64,000 nucleotides of DNA. It comes from Aliivibrio sifiae. GTDB taxonomy: Bacteria > Pseudomonadota > Gammaproteobacteria > Enterobacterales > Vibrionaceae. The DNA is taken from positions 1,286,804 to 1,350,803 of the forward strand of contig NZ_MSCO01000002.1 of NCBI RefSeq assembly GCF_002954705.1, read 5' to 3'. Numbering within the stretch: the first letter of the stretch is position 1; the number at the start of each line of letters is the position of its first letter. The notes below the pieces were generated by a model. That model searched no databases. It was not told the DNA's origin and worked only from the letters and a program-made list of their open reading frames with translations. Positions 17,126-24,914 of this stretch are shown here, in pieces. A program made the position numbers and the translations under genes.

Positions 17126-19122
17126 TCCATCATTGGTTCAGTGCGTTACCACTACGCAAAAAAGTCATTTATCCTATTTGGACACTGTTAACGCTTAGCA
17201 CCATCATTTTAGGTGCCAGCGTTGCTCATTTTGTTGGAATTACTCACAGTGCAAATTTATACACTCGAACGTCTATTTTAACTCAAGGAATTGCAAGCAA
17301 CTTATCTGGCGCATTGATATTTAATGATAAGCAAACAGGGTTAGACCAAATGGATGCTCTGTCGTTTGACCCAGAAGTCATTGCTGCCTATGTCGAAGGC
17401 GCAAACAAAGAAGTGTTTGCAAAGCTTGATAATTTGCCAAGTAATTGCCAATGGATTAATCAAAATATTAACTGCCATAGTTCTATATTTTTTGCCATCA
17501 CTCACCCAATAACACTTGATAATGAACATCTGGGAAACCTTACTGTGTGGGCGTCAAAAGACAAGATGTTTAAACAACGCAATCAAATAATCACCATTTT
17601 CTTATTCACAAGCGTATTGTTATCAGCATTTGCTTTGTTTTTTGCTCACCGAGTACATCGACTTATCGCAACCCCTTTATTATCTATCTTCCATTCGATG
17701 CAAAGTGTGATAAAAAAAGGGGTAACAAACCAACGCTTAGAAGTCATACATCCAGATGAACTTGGCATGGTGACTCGTTGTTTTAATGACATGCTAGATA
17801 ATCTTAGCCATCGAGATAGCTTATTATCACAAGCATTTCAGCATTTAGAAGATAAAAACCATTATATAAACCAAGTGCTTGATTCTCTTGAACAAGGATT
17901 ATTAGTTGTTCCCCCAAATAAAAAAATCACTTATTACAATCCAGCTGCTCGTCGATTATTGCCTTATATTACCCATGATGAGCAAGATGCGTCTACTGAA
18001 CTTATCACTGCCCCACTTGGCGCCATATTCAATGATTTCGAACCTATAAATAAATTATTAGCACTAGAAGAACACATTGAACAACACAAACGTTTAGAAC
18101 CGATCATAATTCGTCATCAACTGACCAATCAGTTATACCAAGTGTCGACCTACCCTATTGCAGGAGTCAACAACTCACTGATTCATATTGAAGACATCAG
18201 TGCTCGTTATCTTGCAGAGCAACGCCAACGCATGGCTGAGATGATTTTCGATCAAAATCCAAGCTCAGTCATCGTATTAACTAGAAAGCTAAACATAGAG
18301 ACAAAAAACAACGCATTCATTCGCATTTTTGGTGATATTGATAATCTAAACAAGCTTTATTTACGCCAAACTCTCGGCCTGAATTTTTCTGTTTTTAAAC
18401 AATTACTCACTCATGGATTTCTTAAAATCAATGCCGAAGTCTCTAGCTCTGAGCTATCCAATAACCTGAAAGACACTTCTGCTTGGCTGCCTTGTTTAGT
18501 TACCATAAAAACCATTAAGAATAGTGATAATAAAGTTGAATCATTTATCGTTTCAATCAGTGACCAAACTCAAATACTTGAACTTAAAAGACTAAGTTTT
18601 GAATCCAATCACGATGCGTTAACAGGATTAGCAAACCGTAAGAATGCATATCAACGTCTAATAAAATCACATCAACAACAAGAATCTGCTTATCTGCTCT
18701 TTGTTGATTTAGATGGCTTTAAAGCCGTAAATGATACTTATGGACATCAATGTGGTGATGAGCTATTAAAAGTAATTGCTCAACGACTAACGCACTGCGT
18801 TTGCCAAAAGGACCTTGTTGCGCGCTTATCTGGTGATGAATTCTTACTTGGTATTTATTTATCGAAAGAAACATCAACTGAAGACCATAATATTCATACT
18901 GTATTGCAGCATATTTTAGATACGATTAATCAACCAATCATAATCAAAAATAACACAGCAAAAGTCTCGGCAAGTATTGGGGTTTATTATTGGGATAAAT
19001 ACAGCAGAAGTGATTTAGAAAGCGCGTTACAACAAGCTGATAAAGCGATGTATCGCGCTAAACTATTAGGAAAAAATCGTTATCATTTAAGACAACAAAG
19101 TGAATTTATTTATGAATATTAA
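17122..19122 (+). CDS. Membrane diguanylate cyclase, YfiN-like with PAS region
   Basis: A 666-residue inner-membrane protein. Architecture: TM1 (16-37), a periplasmic sensor of the CHASE8/YfiN type (38-153), TM2 (155-176), HAMP (180-232), PAS-like segments (about 245-365 and 370-485) and a C-terminal GGDEF domain. The active-site motif is S570-GDEF, an accepted variant. The position of the inhibitory I-site (RxxD) reads CQKD, so product inhibition through that site is probably lost. The upstream YfiR-like protein is the expected periplasmic partner. The PAS insertion distinguishes it from Pseudomonas YfiN. The 3' end overlaps the convergent cyclase gene by 17 bases. Confidence 0.88.
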   Translation: MIHHWFSALPLRKKVIYPIWTLLTLSTIILGASVAHFVGITHSANLYTRTSILTQGIASNLSGALIFNDKQTGLDQMDALSFDPEVIAAYVEGANKEVFAKLDNLPSNCQWINQNINCHSSIFFAITHPITLDNEHLGNLTVWASKDKMFKQRNQIITIFLFTSVLLSAFALFFAHRVHRLIATPLLSIFHSMQSVIKKGVTNQRLEVIHPDELGMVTRCFNDMLDNLSHRDSLLSQAFQHLEDKNHYINQVLDSLEQGLLVVPPNKKITYYNPAARRLLPYITHDEQDASTELITAPLGAIFNDFEPINKLLALEEHIEQHKRLEPIIIRHQLTNQLYQVSTYPIAGVNNSLIHIEDISARYLAEQRQRMAEMIFDQNPSSVIVLTRKLNIETKNNAFIRIFGDIDNLNKLYLRQTLGLNFSVFKQLLTHGFLKINAEVSSSELSNNLKDTSAWLPCLVTIKTIKNSDNKVESFIVSISDQTQILELKRLSFESNHDALTGLANRKNAYQRLIKSHQQQESAYLLFVDLDGFKAVNDTYGHQCGDELLKVIAQRLTHCVCQKDLVARLSGDEFLLGIYLSKETSTEDHNIHTVLQHILDTINQPIIIKNNTAKVSASIGVYYWDKYSRSDLESALQQADKAMYRAKLLGKNRYHLRQQSEFIYEY

Positions 19123-20428
19123 GCGGTTGGTCTACGTCTCTTTTAAGCATTGACGGAGCAAACTCACAACAGCTATTGCCTTGCTCTTTTTTCGCTTCGT
19201 ACATAGCAATGTCTGCAAACTTAATTAGCTCCTCTCCTTTGACGCTATCATCGGGATAAATGGCCACGCCAATCGAAGGCGATATAAGCATCGAAGTCTC
19301 GTTAATTATAACGGGGAATTTGAACTGTTCTAACAATTTAGATGTCAGCTTTTTTATTCCAGAATGCTGTGAGATATCTTGTCCTATAACCAAGAATTCA
19401 TCTCCCCCTAATCGAAAAACTTTATCTTTAGATCGAATTGTTTCAGCCAGAAGTTGTGATGTTTTGATTAATACTTGATCGCCGATATCATGACCTAGAG
19501 AATCATTTATCTCTTTGAATTTATTCAAATCTAAGAAGTAAACAGCAACTTTAGTGTTTGTTTTCTCTCCATGATGAATAGCGCATTGCAGCTCAGTATT
19601 CACCATGCTTCGGTTCTGTAACCCTGTGAGTTCATCATGATGTGCTTTATACGCCAGCACTTCTGCTTTTTCATGTACCACTTCATTCATTTTAAAGAAA
19701 GCCGCAAGCAGGTTGCCCATTTCATTTTTTTCTACCACATCTGCAATCTCTAATTTTTCACCTTGTTGCATTTTTTTAGTACTTAAAAGTAAAAGGTTGA
19801 GTGGATCAAACAAGTTACGCTTCATAAAGGAAATAGTGGCGATAGCTAAGAAGATTAATACTACAATCTGCATTTTAATTAACGTGACTAATTGCGTTCG
19901 ATTTTCTTTAAAGTCCCCTTTACGCTTTTCAAGCAATATCATCTCAATGTTGATAAATTGAGTCAGATCAGCTCTTAAGCTATCCATATAATCTTTACCT
20001 CGATCTTCTTTTACCACTTTAAGTGCTTGGGATAAATTGTCGTACTGAGTCAACTCTACTGTCAACGCTAATTCATCAAACTTTAGTTTTATTGACTTAT
20101 CAATATTATCAAGAGCGGCCTGTTGTTCTGGGTTATCTTTGGTTAATAACCTTAGCTCTTGAAACATTTTTTGAGCATTCGACATACCAGTGTAATAGGG
20201 CTCTAGATAAGTAATCTCTTGGGTTAACAAATAACCTCGCTGCCCTGTCTCGGCATCTTTCATGCTGCTAAGCAACTTTTCAGAATCAGTAATCACATTA
20301 TGGGTATGAATCACCCAAGCAAGCTTCTCATCACCATAAGATTCCAATTTAAAGGTCAATATAGAACCAACAATAGAAATAGAGAATAAAACCAAAAGAA
20401 ATAGAGCTAATTTTAAGCGAACATTCAT
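19106..20428 (-). CDS. CHASE3-HAMP-GGDEF diguanylate cyclase
   Basis: A 440-residue inner-membrane cyclase. The N terminus is a membrane helix, followed by a periplasmic CHASE3 domain with the hallmark DAETGQRGYLLT, a second membrane helix (LIKMQIVVLIFLAIATISF), a HAMP linker and a GGDEF domain. The active motif is intact (FRLGGDEF) and an I-site RSKD sits just before it, so feedback inhibition by c-di-GMP is likely retained, unlike in the convergent neighbour. I start at 20428, where AGGA lies eight bases before the ATG. The C-terminal tail after the GGDEF core is short (QPLNIHK). Confidence 0.88.
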   Translation of the reverse strand: MNVRLKLALFLLVLFSISIVGSILTFKLESYGDEKLAWVIHTHNVITDSEKLLSSMKDAETGQRGYLLTQEITYLEPYYTGMSNAQKMFQELRLLTKDNPEQQAALDNIDKSIKLKFDELALTVELTQYDNLSQALKVVKEDRGKDYMDSLRADLTQFINIEMILLEKRKGDFKENRTQLVTLIKMQIVVLIFLAIATISFMKRNLFDPLNLLLLSTKKMQQGEKLEIADVVEKNEMGNLLAAFFKMNEVVHEKAEVLAYKAHHDELTGLQNRSMVNTELQCAIHHGEKTNTKVAVYFLDLNKFKEINDSLGHDIGDQVLIKTSQLLAETIRSKDKVFRLGGDEFLVIGQDISQHSGIKKLTSKLLEQFKFPVIINETSMLISPSIGVAIYPDDSVKGEELIKFADIAMYEAKKEQGNSCCEFAPSMLKRDVDQPLNIHK

Positions 20429-20592
20429 TATATCAATCCTGATAATAAACATTTAACAATCCGTTATTCTGAATACTAGACCCTATCTACAATACTGACA
20501 ATAAATCTTTTAAATTAATGGCTCAATGTCATTTTTTCATAAATAAAGATGGTAAATATTCCTTTTTACCTTTAAAGACAAAAAACGCAAGG

Positions 20593-20655
20593 CGATAATA
20601 AGTTATCGTTTTACGATAAATATTTATTGACATTTATTTTCCAGAGCCATATATT
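20593..20655 (+). promoter_or_regulatory. Promoter and CGATAA operator half-sites upstream of the DUF2975/XRE pair
   Basis: A near-perfect sigma-70 promoter is visible: TTGACA at 20627-20632, a 17-base spacer and TATATT at 20650-20655. Just upstream are three alternating half-sites, CGATAA (20593), TTATCG (20603) and CGATAA (20614), forming overlapping inverted repeats. Their place next to the -35 box suggests binding by the XRE regulator encoded as second gene of this unit; that is inference. Confidence 0.6.
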
Positions 20656-20684
20656 CTCACCACAAATAATGATTAGGGAATACC

Positions 20685-21215
20685 ATGAATAACTTAAATA
20701 ACATTCAATCTTTTAGTTCAAAACTGCTTATTGTCTTTGGATTTGCGCTTGTTGCCTTACCATTAATGGACACTGCCCTTTGGTTTGCCGCAACCCTTTA
20801 TAACTCACAATCATTCCAAAGTACTTTTCCTATTGAAGTCACTCTTCCACTGTCTTTCACTCGTTCAGCGTTAGGTTATCTGCCAAGCATGCTACCAACG
20901 CTATTAACCTGCGCAATCTTATGGCAGTTAATACTTTTATTTCGTTTATACAAGAAAGGGCAAGTGTTTACGCTTGATAACACCATTAGATATCGTAAAA
21001 TCGCTAACATCTTAATTATGATGCCATTTGTTAAAGTGTTATCAGATATACTCCTTAGTATTGCTCTCTCTTATACTGAGGATAATGTAGAAGGTGGGTT
21101 TAACATTTCAGACAGTGAAATCAGTATGTTAGTCGTTGGCTTAATCGTGCGAGTTATCGCGAAAGTGATGGAAGAAGCAAGCCTTATCCGTGAAGAACAA
21201 GAACTCACAATCTAG
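20685..21215 (+). CDS. DUF2975 membrane protein
   Basis: A 176-residue inner-membrane protein of the DUF2975 family with four hydrophobic segments (about 12-35, 68-92, 110-130, 147-165). The motif LFRLYKKGQVFTLDN between helices 2 and 3 is characteristic. Family members are commonly encoded next to a small XRE-type regulator, as here, 11 bases downstream. The pair is thought to be a membrane sensor or target with its own repressor; function is not established. The ATG follows a promoter of near-consensus sequence and an AGGGA ribosome site. Confidence 0.85.
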   Translation: MNNLNNIQSFSSKLLIVFGFALVALPLMDTALWFAATLYNSQSFQSTFPIEVTLPLSFTRSALGYLPSMLPTLLTCAILWQLILLFRLYKKGQVFTLDNTIRYRKIANILIMMPFVKVLSDILLSIALSYTEDNVEGGFNISDSEISMLVVGLIVRVIAKVMEEASLIREEQELTI

Positions 21216-21226
21216 AGACGGTATGT

Positions 21227-21439
21227 ATGCCTATAGTTGTAAACCTCGATATCATGTTAGCTAAGCGAAAAATGCGCTCAAATCAGCTAGCTCAATTAAT
21301 TGGTATCACTGAGCAAAACTTATCTGTACTAAAAAATAGCAGAGCGAAGGCAATAAAGTTCTCAACCTTAGAAGCCATTTGTAAACACTTAGAATGTCAG
21401 CCTGCGGATATTTTAGAATACCAAGCAGAAGAAGAATAA
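21227..21439 (+). CDS. Small XRE/Cro-type regulator paired with DUF2975
   Basis: A 70-residue single-domain helix-turn-helix protein (YozG type). The DNA-binding unit spans about 14-60: SNQLAQLIGITEQNLSVLKN forms the turn and recognition helix, and LEAICKHLECQPADILEY is the conserved C-terminal helix pair. It is co-transcribed with the DUF2975 gene. The CGATAA repeats before the first gene are candidate binding sites. The ribosome site is weak, consistent with coupling to the upstream gene. Confidence 0.88.
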   Translation: MPIVVNLDIMLAKRKMRSNQLAQLIGITEQNLSVLKNSRAKAIKFSTLEAICKHLECQPADILEYQAEEE

Positions 21440-21491
21440 TATTCGATAATAAATAGCCATGACTCACTCATATGTGTCTCATGGCGTTTTT

Positions 21492-22397
21492 TTAATTTAT
21501 GCGAGTAAATAACTCTGAATGCTGTTTCACAAAATCAATAAATGTCCTTATTCGCTTAGGTTGATAACGATCGCGATGATAAATAGCTGAGAAATCGACA
21601 CTAGGGATCACCCACTCTTCAAACACTTGCTCAAGTTTCTTTTCATCCAATTCTTGTTGACAATAAATCAGAGGTACACGAATAATGCCGTTACCTGCTA
21701 TTGCACCAGCAACTAATACCCGTCCATTTTTACACTGTAAATTTCCTTTAACCGTCACGTCATAATGTTCTTTTGTCTTAATTGATTCAAAATGCCACTT
21801 ACGCACAGAACCTGTTAAACAATGGTGTTGATTTAACTCTTTAGGATGTAACGGTCGGCCTCGTCGAGCTAAATACTTTGGGCTTGCTAATGTTCCCATT
21901 TCTATAGTTAATAATTTTTTAGCGATAAACCCTGAGTCATCTAATACTCCCATTCGAAACGCAATATCAAACTCTTCCTCAATCAAATCAACTCGGTTAC
22001 TACTAAAATCTAAACTGATCGACACATCTGGGTATTGTTGCATAAACGTATTTACGATCTCAGCAATAACAACCTCACCTAAGTGCCCGCCTACGCAGTT
22101 CACTTTTATCTCTCCTTGTACTTTTTCTACATCATCAACAGCAGATAACAGCGCTTGGTCTATAGTATGAAGGGCTTGTTCACACTGTTGATAGAAATGC
22201 TTACCCGCTTCGGTCATTCTTAAAGTACGAGTAGTTCGAATAAGTAGAGTTACTCCCATCTGTTTTTCAAGACTACTTATTTGTCGTGATACATGAGAGC
22301 GAGAAACATCTAAGGTTTCAGCTGCCTTAGTAAAGTTACCTAAACGAGCAATAAGTACAAAAGAGCGAATATCAGTAAGATTGATTTGGTTGATCAT
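21492..22397 (-). CDS. LysR-family transcriptional regulator (divergent to SDR gene)
   Basis: A 301-residue LysR regulator. The winged helix-turn-helix is at 1-60 (FTKAAETLDVSRSHVSRQISSLEKQMGVTLLIRTTR) and the effector-binding domain follows. I start at 22397 because GGTGG precedes that ATG; the longer frame adds 26 residues without family similarity. The gene is divergent from an SDR oxidoreductase 161 bases away, the usual layout for a LysR regulator controlling its neighbour. It belongs to the branch that includes DsdC/AaeR-like and 'CrgA-type' regulators. Confidence 0.9.
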   Translation of the reverse strand: MINQINLTDIRSFVLIARLGNFTKAAETLDVSRSHVSRQISSLEKQMGVTLLIRTTRTLRMTEAGKHFYQQCEQALHTIDQALLSAVDDVEKVQGEIKVNCVGGHLGEVVIAEIVNTFMQQYPDVSISLDFSSNRVDLIEEEFDIAFRMGVLDDSGFIAKKLLTIEMGTLASPKYLARRGRPLHPKELNQHHCLTGSVRKWHFESIKTKEHYDVTVKGNLQCKNGRVLVAGAIAGNGIIRVPLIYCQQELDEKKLEQVFEEWVIPSVDFSAIYHRDRYQPKRIRTFIDFVKQHSELFTRIN

Positions 22398-22558
22398 AAA
22401 GCCACCACAGTAAAGAGACCTCTTATTGTTGCAGTACAGCAACAGAGTTTCAAGCAAATGACTATATATCAACAATAAAGTTCTCAGTAATATACCTCCA
22501 TCGCAACGAAGCAGGGTTCTGGTTCGATTGTTTATTGAATTTATTAAGGAAATAGAAG

Positions 22559-23278
22559 ATGAAAAAATTAGTTGTTATTACTGGTGCAAGTTCTGGTATT
22601 GGTGAAGCAATCGCACGTCGTTTAAGCGATGAAGGTCATCCTCTGCTTCTTCTTGCTCGTCGTATTGAGCGTTTAGAAGCTTTAAACCTACCAAACTCAC
22701 TTTCTGTAAAAGTGGACGTAACAGACAAAGCGTCTTTTGATGCTGCAATTGCTCAAGGTGAAGCGAAATTTGGTCCTGTTGATGCGCTAATCAACAATGC
22801 AGGCGCAATGCTTCTTGGTCAAATTGACACGCAAGATGCACAAGAGTGGAAGACAATGTTTGATGTAAACGTTATTGGTCTTCTAAACGGAATGCAAGCA
22901 GTTTTAGCTCCTATGATGGAACGCAATACAGGTACTATCATCAACATCAGTTCTATCGCTGGTAAGAAAACATTCCCAAGCCATGCGGCTTACTGTGGTA
23001 CTAAGTTTGCGGTTCACGCTATCTCTGAAAATGTACGTGAAGAAGTGGCATTATCAAACGTTCGTGTTACAACGATTGCACCGGGTGCGGTTGAAACTGA
23101 GCTTCTGTCTCATACAACATCTCAAGACATTAAAGACGGTTACGGCGAATGGAAAGAAAGCATGGGCGGCGTACTAGCTGCTGATGATATTGCGCGTGCG
23201 GTTTCTTTTGCTTACCAACAACCTCAAAACGTGTGTATCCGTGAGATTGCTTTAGCTCCAACTAAACAGCAACCATAA
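22559..23278 (+). CDS. Short-chain dehydrogenase/reductase, classical
   Basis: A 239-residue cytoplasmic oxidoreductase of the classical SDR type, normal length. The cofactor motif TGASSGIG is at 9-16, the structural NNAG at 80-83, the catalytic Ser in IINISSIAG and the YxxxK pair in AAYCGTKFA. The basic residues after the second strand (ARRIERL) favour NADP(H). The family is close to YdfG/serine-3-dehydrogenase-like enzymes, but the substrate cannot be read from sequence. Likely regulated by the divergent LysR gene. An AAGGA-type site precedes the ATG and a strong terminator follows. Confidence 0.9.
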   Translation: MKKLVVITGASSGIGEAIARRLSDEGHPLLLLARRIERLEALNLPNSLSVKVDVTDKASFDAAIAQGEAKFGPVDALINNAGAMLLGQIDTQDAQEWKTMFDVNVIGLLNGMQAVLAPMMERNTGTIINISSIAGKKTFPSHAAYCGTKFAVHAISENVREEVALSNVRVTTIAPGAVETELLSHTTSQDIKDGYGEWKESMGGVLAADDIARAVSFAYQQPQNVCIREIALAPTKQQP

Positions 23279-23338
23279 TAAGTACTAACTAAACGTAACT
23301 ATATTATAGTTACACTATAAAAAATTAAGTTACAAAAA

Positions 23339-23366
23339 AGCCAAACAGGGATAATCTTGTTTGGCT
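23339..23366. terminator. Hairpin terminator, first of two near-identical copies
   Basis: Stem AGCCAAACA / TGTTTGGCT with A- and T-runs on both sides, able to serve the SDR gene on the plus strand and the pilin gene on the minus strand. The 39-base unit at 23334-23372 recurs at 24181-24219 with a single mismatch. Confidence 0.88.
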
Positions 23367-23383
23367 TTTTATGGTCTTTTCTT

Positions 23384-23917
23384 TTATAAGCAAGGTAAAA
23401 TATCTAGGATATATTCACCACCTAAACTTGTCGGTGGGCCATAACGAATAACACATTGTGTTTTATCATCATGTTCTTTTGGGGCAATAAAAATTTCAAC
23501 ATTACTAGAACTACCGTCACGTAAAATCTTCCAATCAGTCTCATCTTGATCAGATAAATTAGAAACAAGAATCGGTAACGACGAACTGTCTGCGTCAGGG
23601 TAAACATATCTAAAAGTACAGCTATTTGGCCCTCCAACTTCACACCCATCAAACGGGAGATCCTGCTTTGGCAACCCACTGCTTCCATCATCTGCAGTAT
23701 TAGACACATAAGCTCTATTCTCTAAGCCGGCAATAACCATTGCACCGTATCCAAGCTCTAATGCAGAAGCAATCGCACCTTTCATTCCCTCTAGACGAGC
23801 GTCTCTGGCATCTTTTTGTATGCCTAAGAACTTAGGTGCAGCAATAACAGCAAGAATACCTAACAATATAATAACTACGACCAACTCAATTAAAGTAAAT
23901 CCAACTTGTTTTTTCAT
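23384..23917 (-). CDS. Type IV pilin / pseudopilin, MSHA-like
   Basis: A 177-residue prepilin. The class III leader MKKQVG is cut before Phe7 ([19 protein letters not shown]), with Glu at position 5 of the mature chain, followed by the long hydrophobic helix. The C-terminal half carries four Cys (about 92, 99, 159 and 176), likely two disulphides. The N-terminal region resembles MSHA pilins of Vibrio. No assembly ATPase, prepilin peptidase or secretin is nearby, so it must use machinery encoded elsewhere. It sits alone between two copies of the same terminator. Confidence 0.88.
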   Translation of the reverse strand: MKKQVGFTLIELVVVIILLGILAVIAAPKFLGIQKDARDARLEGMKGAIASALELGYGAMVIAGLENRAYVSNTADDGSSGLPKQDLPFDGCEVGGPNSCTFRYVYPDADSSSLPILVSNLSDQDETDWKILRDGSSSNVEIFIAPKEHDDKTQCVIRYGPPTSLGGEYILDILPCL

Positions 23918-24185
23918 ATTTATCTTCGTAAAAATTAAACATAGCCTTATAAATTAGCGAGATAATTTACTATTATATAACGCACTAAATATTATTTTTA
24001 TCATTATTGGTACATTATACCGTCAAATTTAACCCAAATAAGTAATTGAATCGTTAATTTTTAACACTGTCGCAAATTAAGTATAAAAAAACAGCATTTG
24101 TCGTTATTTCTCAAAATCAAGATTTTAAATACCAATAATATCCATTGCTTTACCCTAGAGAATGAATAAACACAGGTATAAAAAA

Positions 24186-24213
24186 AGCCAAACAGGGATA
24201 ACCTTGTTTGGCT
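24186..24213. terminator. Hairpin terminator, second copy
   Basis: Same stem AGCCAAACA / TGTTTGGCT as at 23339, with flanking A- and T-runs. It lies downstream of the VF530 gene on the minus strand. The rest of the 340-base spacer at 23940-24275 is AT-rich and shows no gene. Confidence 0.85.
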
Positions 24214-24275
24214 TTTTATTTTTAACTTAACTGAACGTGCCTTTTAATTAACACCCGTTCATTTCGTTATACCAA

Positions 24276-24689
24276 TTAACGGCGGTAGTTACCACCACGG
24301 TTTTGAGAACGCGCTTGGTGTGCTGACGCTGATTTAGCTTGAGAAAGCAAAATTGATTCAACCGTCAATTCCATTGGTTCACGAGGCTCAAGACCATGAG
24401 CGAATGTGCGTGAACGTGGAGGCATTTGATATTCAAGATCAGACGCTTTAGGCATACGTTTAAAACGATACAAGTAGAAGTTTTCAACCTTCTCTCTTGC
24501 CCACTGTGTTTTCTTTAGATATTTAACACTACTCGCCATTGACGGGTTTGTGTTGAAGCAGTTTAAACGCATTGCGGTATCTAGAATTTCCCATCCGTAA
24601 TGATCAACCAACTCTTGCAGTAAGATTTCTAACTTAAGACCGTGTAATGGGTTGTTCTGTTGCAGTTCAATTCTTTCTTCTTCAGTCAT
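24276..24689 (-). CDS. VF530-family DNA-binding protein
   Basis: A 137-residue protein of the VF530 family (DUF2132), named after an A. fischeri protein of known structure. The family core is [21 protein letters not shown] followed by [31 protein letters not shown]. The C-terminal part (about 80-137) is basic and disordered, with MPPRSRTF and a QARSQNRGG tail. The family is reported to bind DNA; the cellular role is unclear. The gene stands alone and ends at a terminator. The GAATTC-adjacent ribosome site before the ATG is weak (AGGAATTCGTT). Confidence 0.9.
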   Translation of the reverse strand: MTEEERIELQQNNPLHGLKLEILLQELVDHYGWEILDTAMRLNCFNTNPSMASSVKYLKKTQWAREKVENFYLYRFKRMPKASDLEYQMPPRSRTFAHGLEPREPMELTVESILLSQAKSASAHQARSQNRGGNYRR

Positions 24690-24846
24690 AACGAATTCCT
24701 AAGTTTAACTAACGCGTGAATGATTGTCTTAGAGACAATAATATTACCAGTAAATAGGCGGCGGATTATACAGGGTTATCACTCAAAATATAGTATTAAC
24801 CCGTGAAATATAAGTAACTATCTTTAAGGAAATTATAACGTAAAAA

Positions 24847-24883
24847 ACCAACCACAATAAACCCTAGGGCTATTGTGATTGGT
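24847..24883 (-). terminator. Terminator of the RND efflux operon
   Basis: A 13-bp stem with one mismatch (ACCAACCACAATA / TATTGTGATTGGT) followed on the minus strand by a run of T. It lies 32 bases past the end of the RND permease gene. Confidence 0.85.
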
Positions 24884-24914
24884 GAGCAAAAAGTAACTCA
24901 AAGGCAGTGTTAGT

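Noticed and set aside
23422..23709. Alternative frame within the pilin gene
   Set aside because: The pilin frame has the class III leader and family sequence; this one is a shadow of it.
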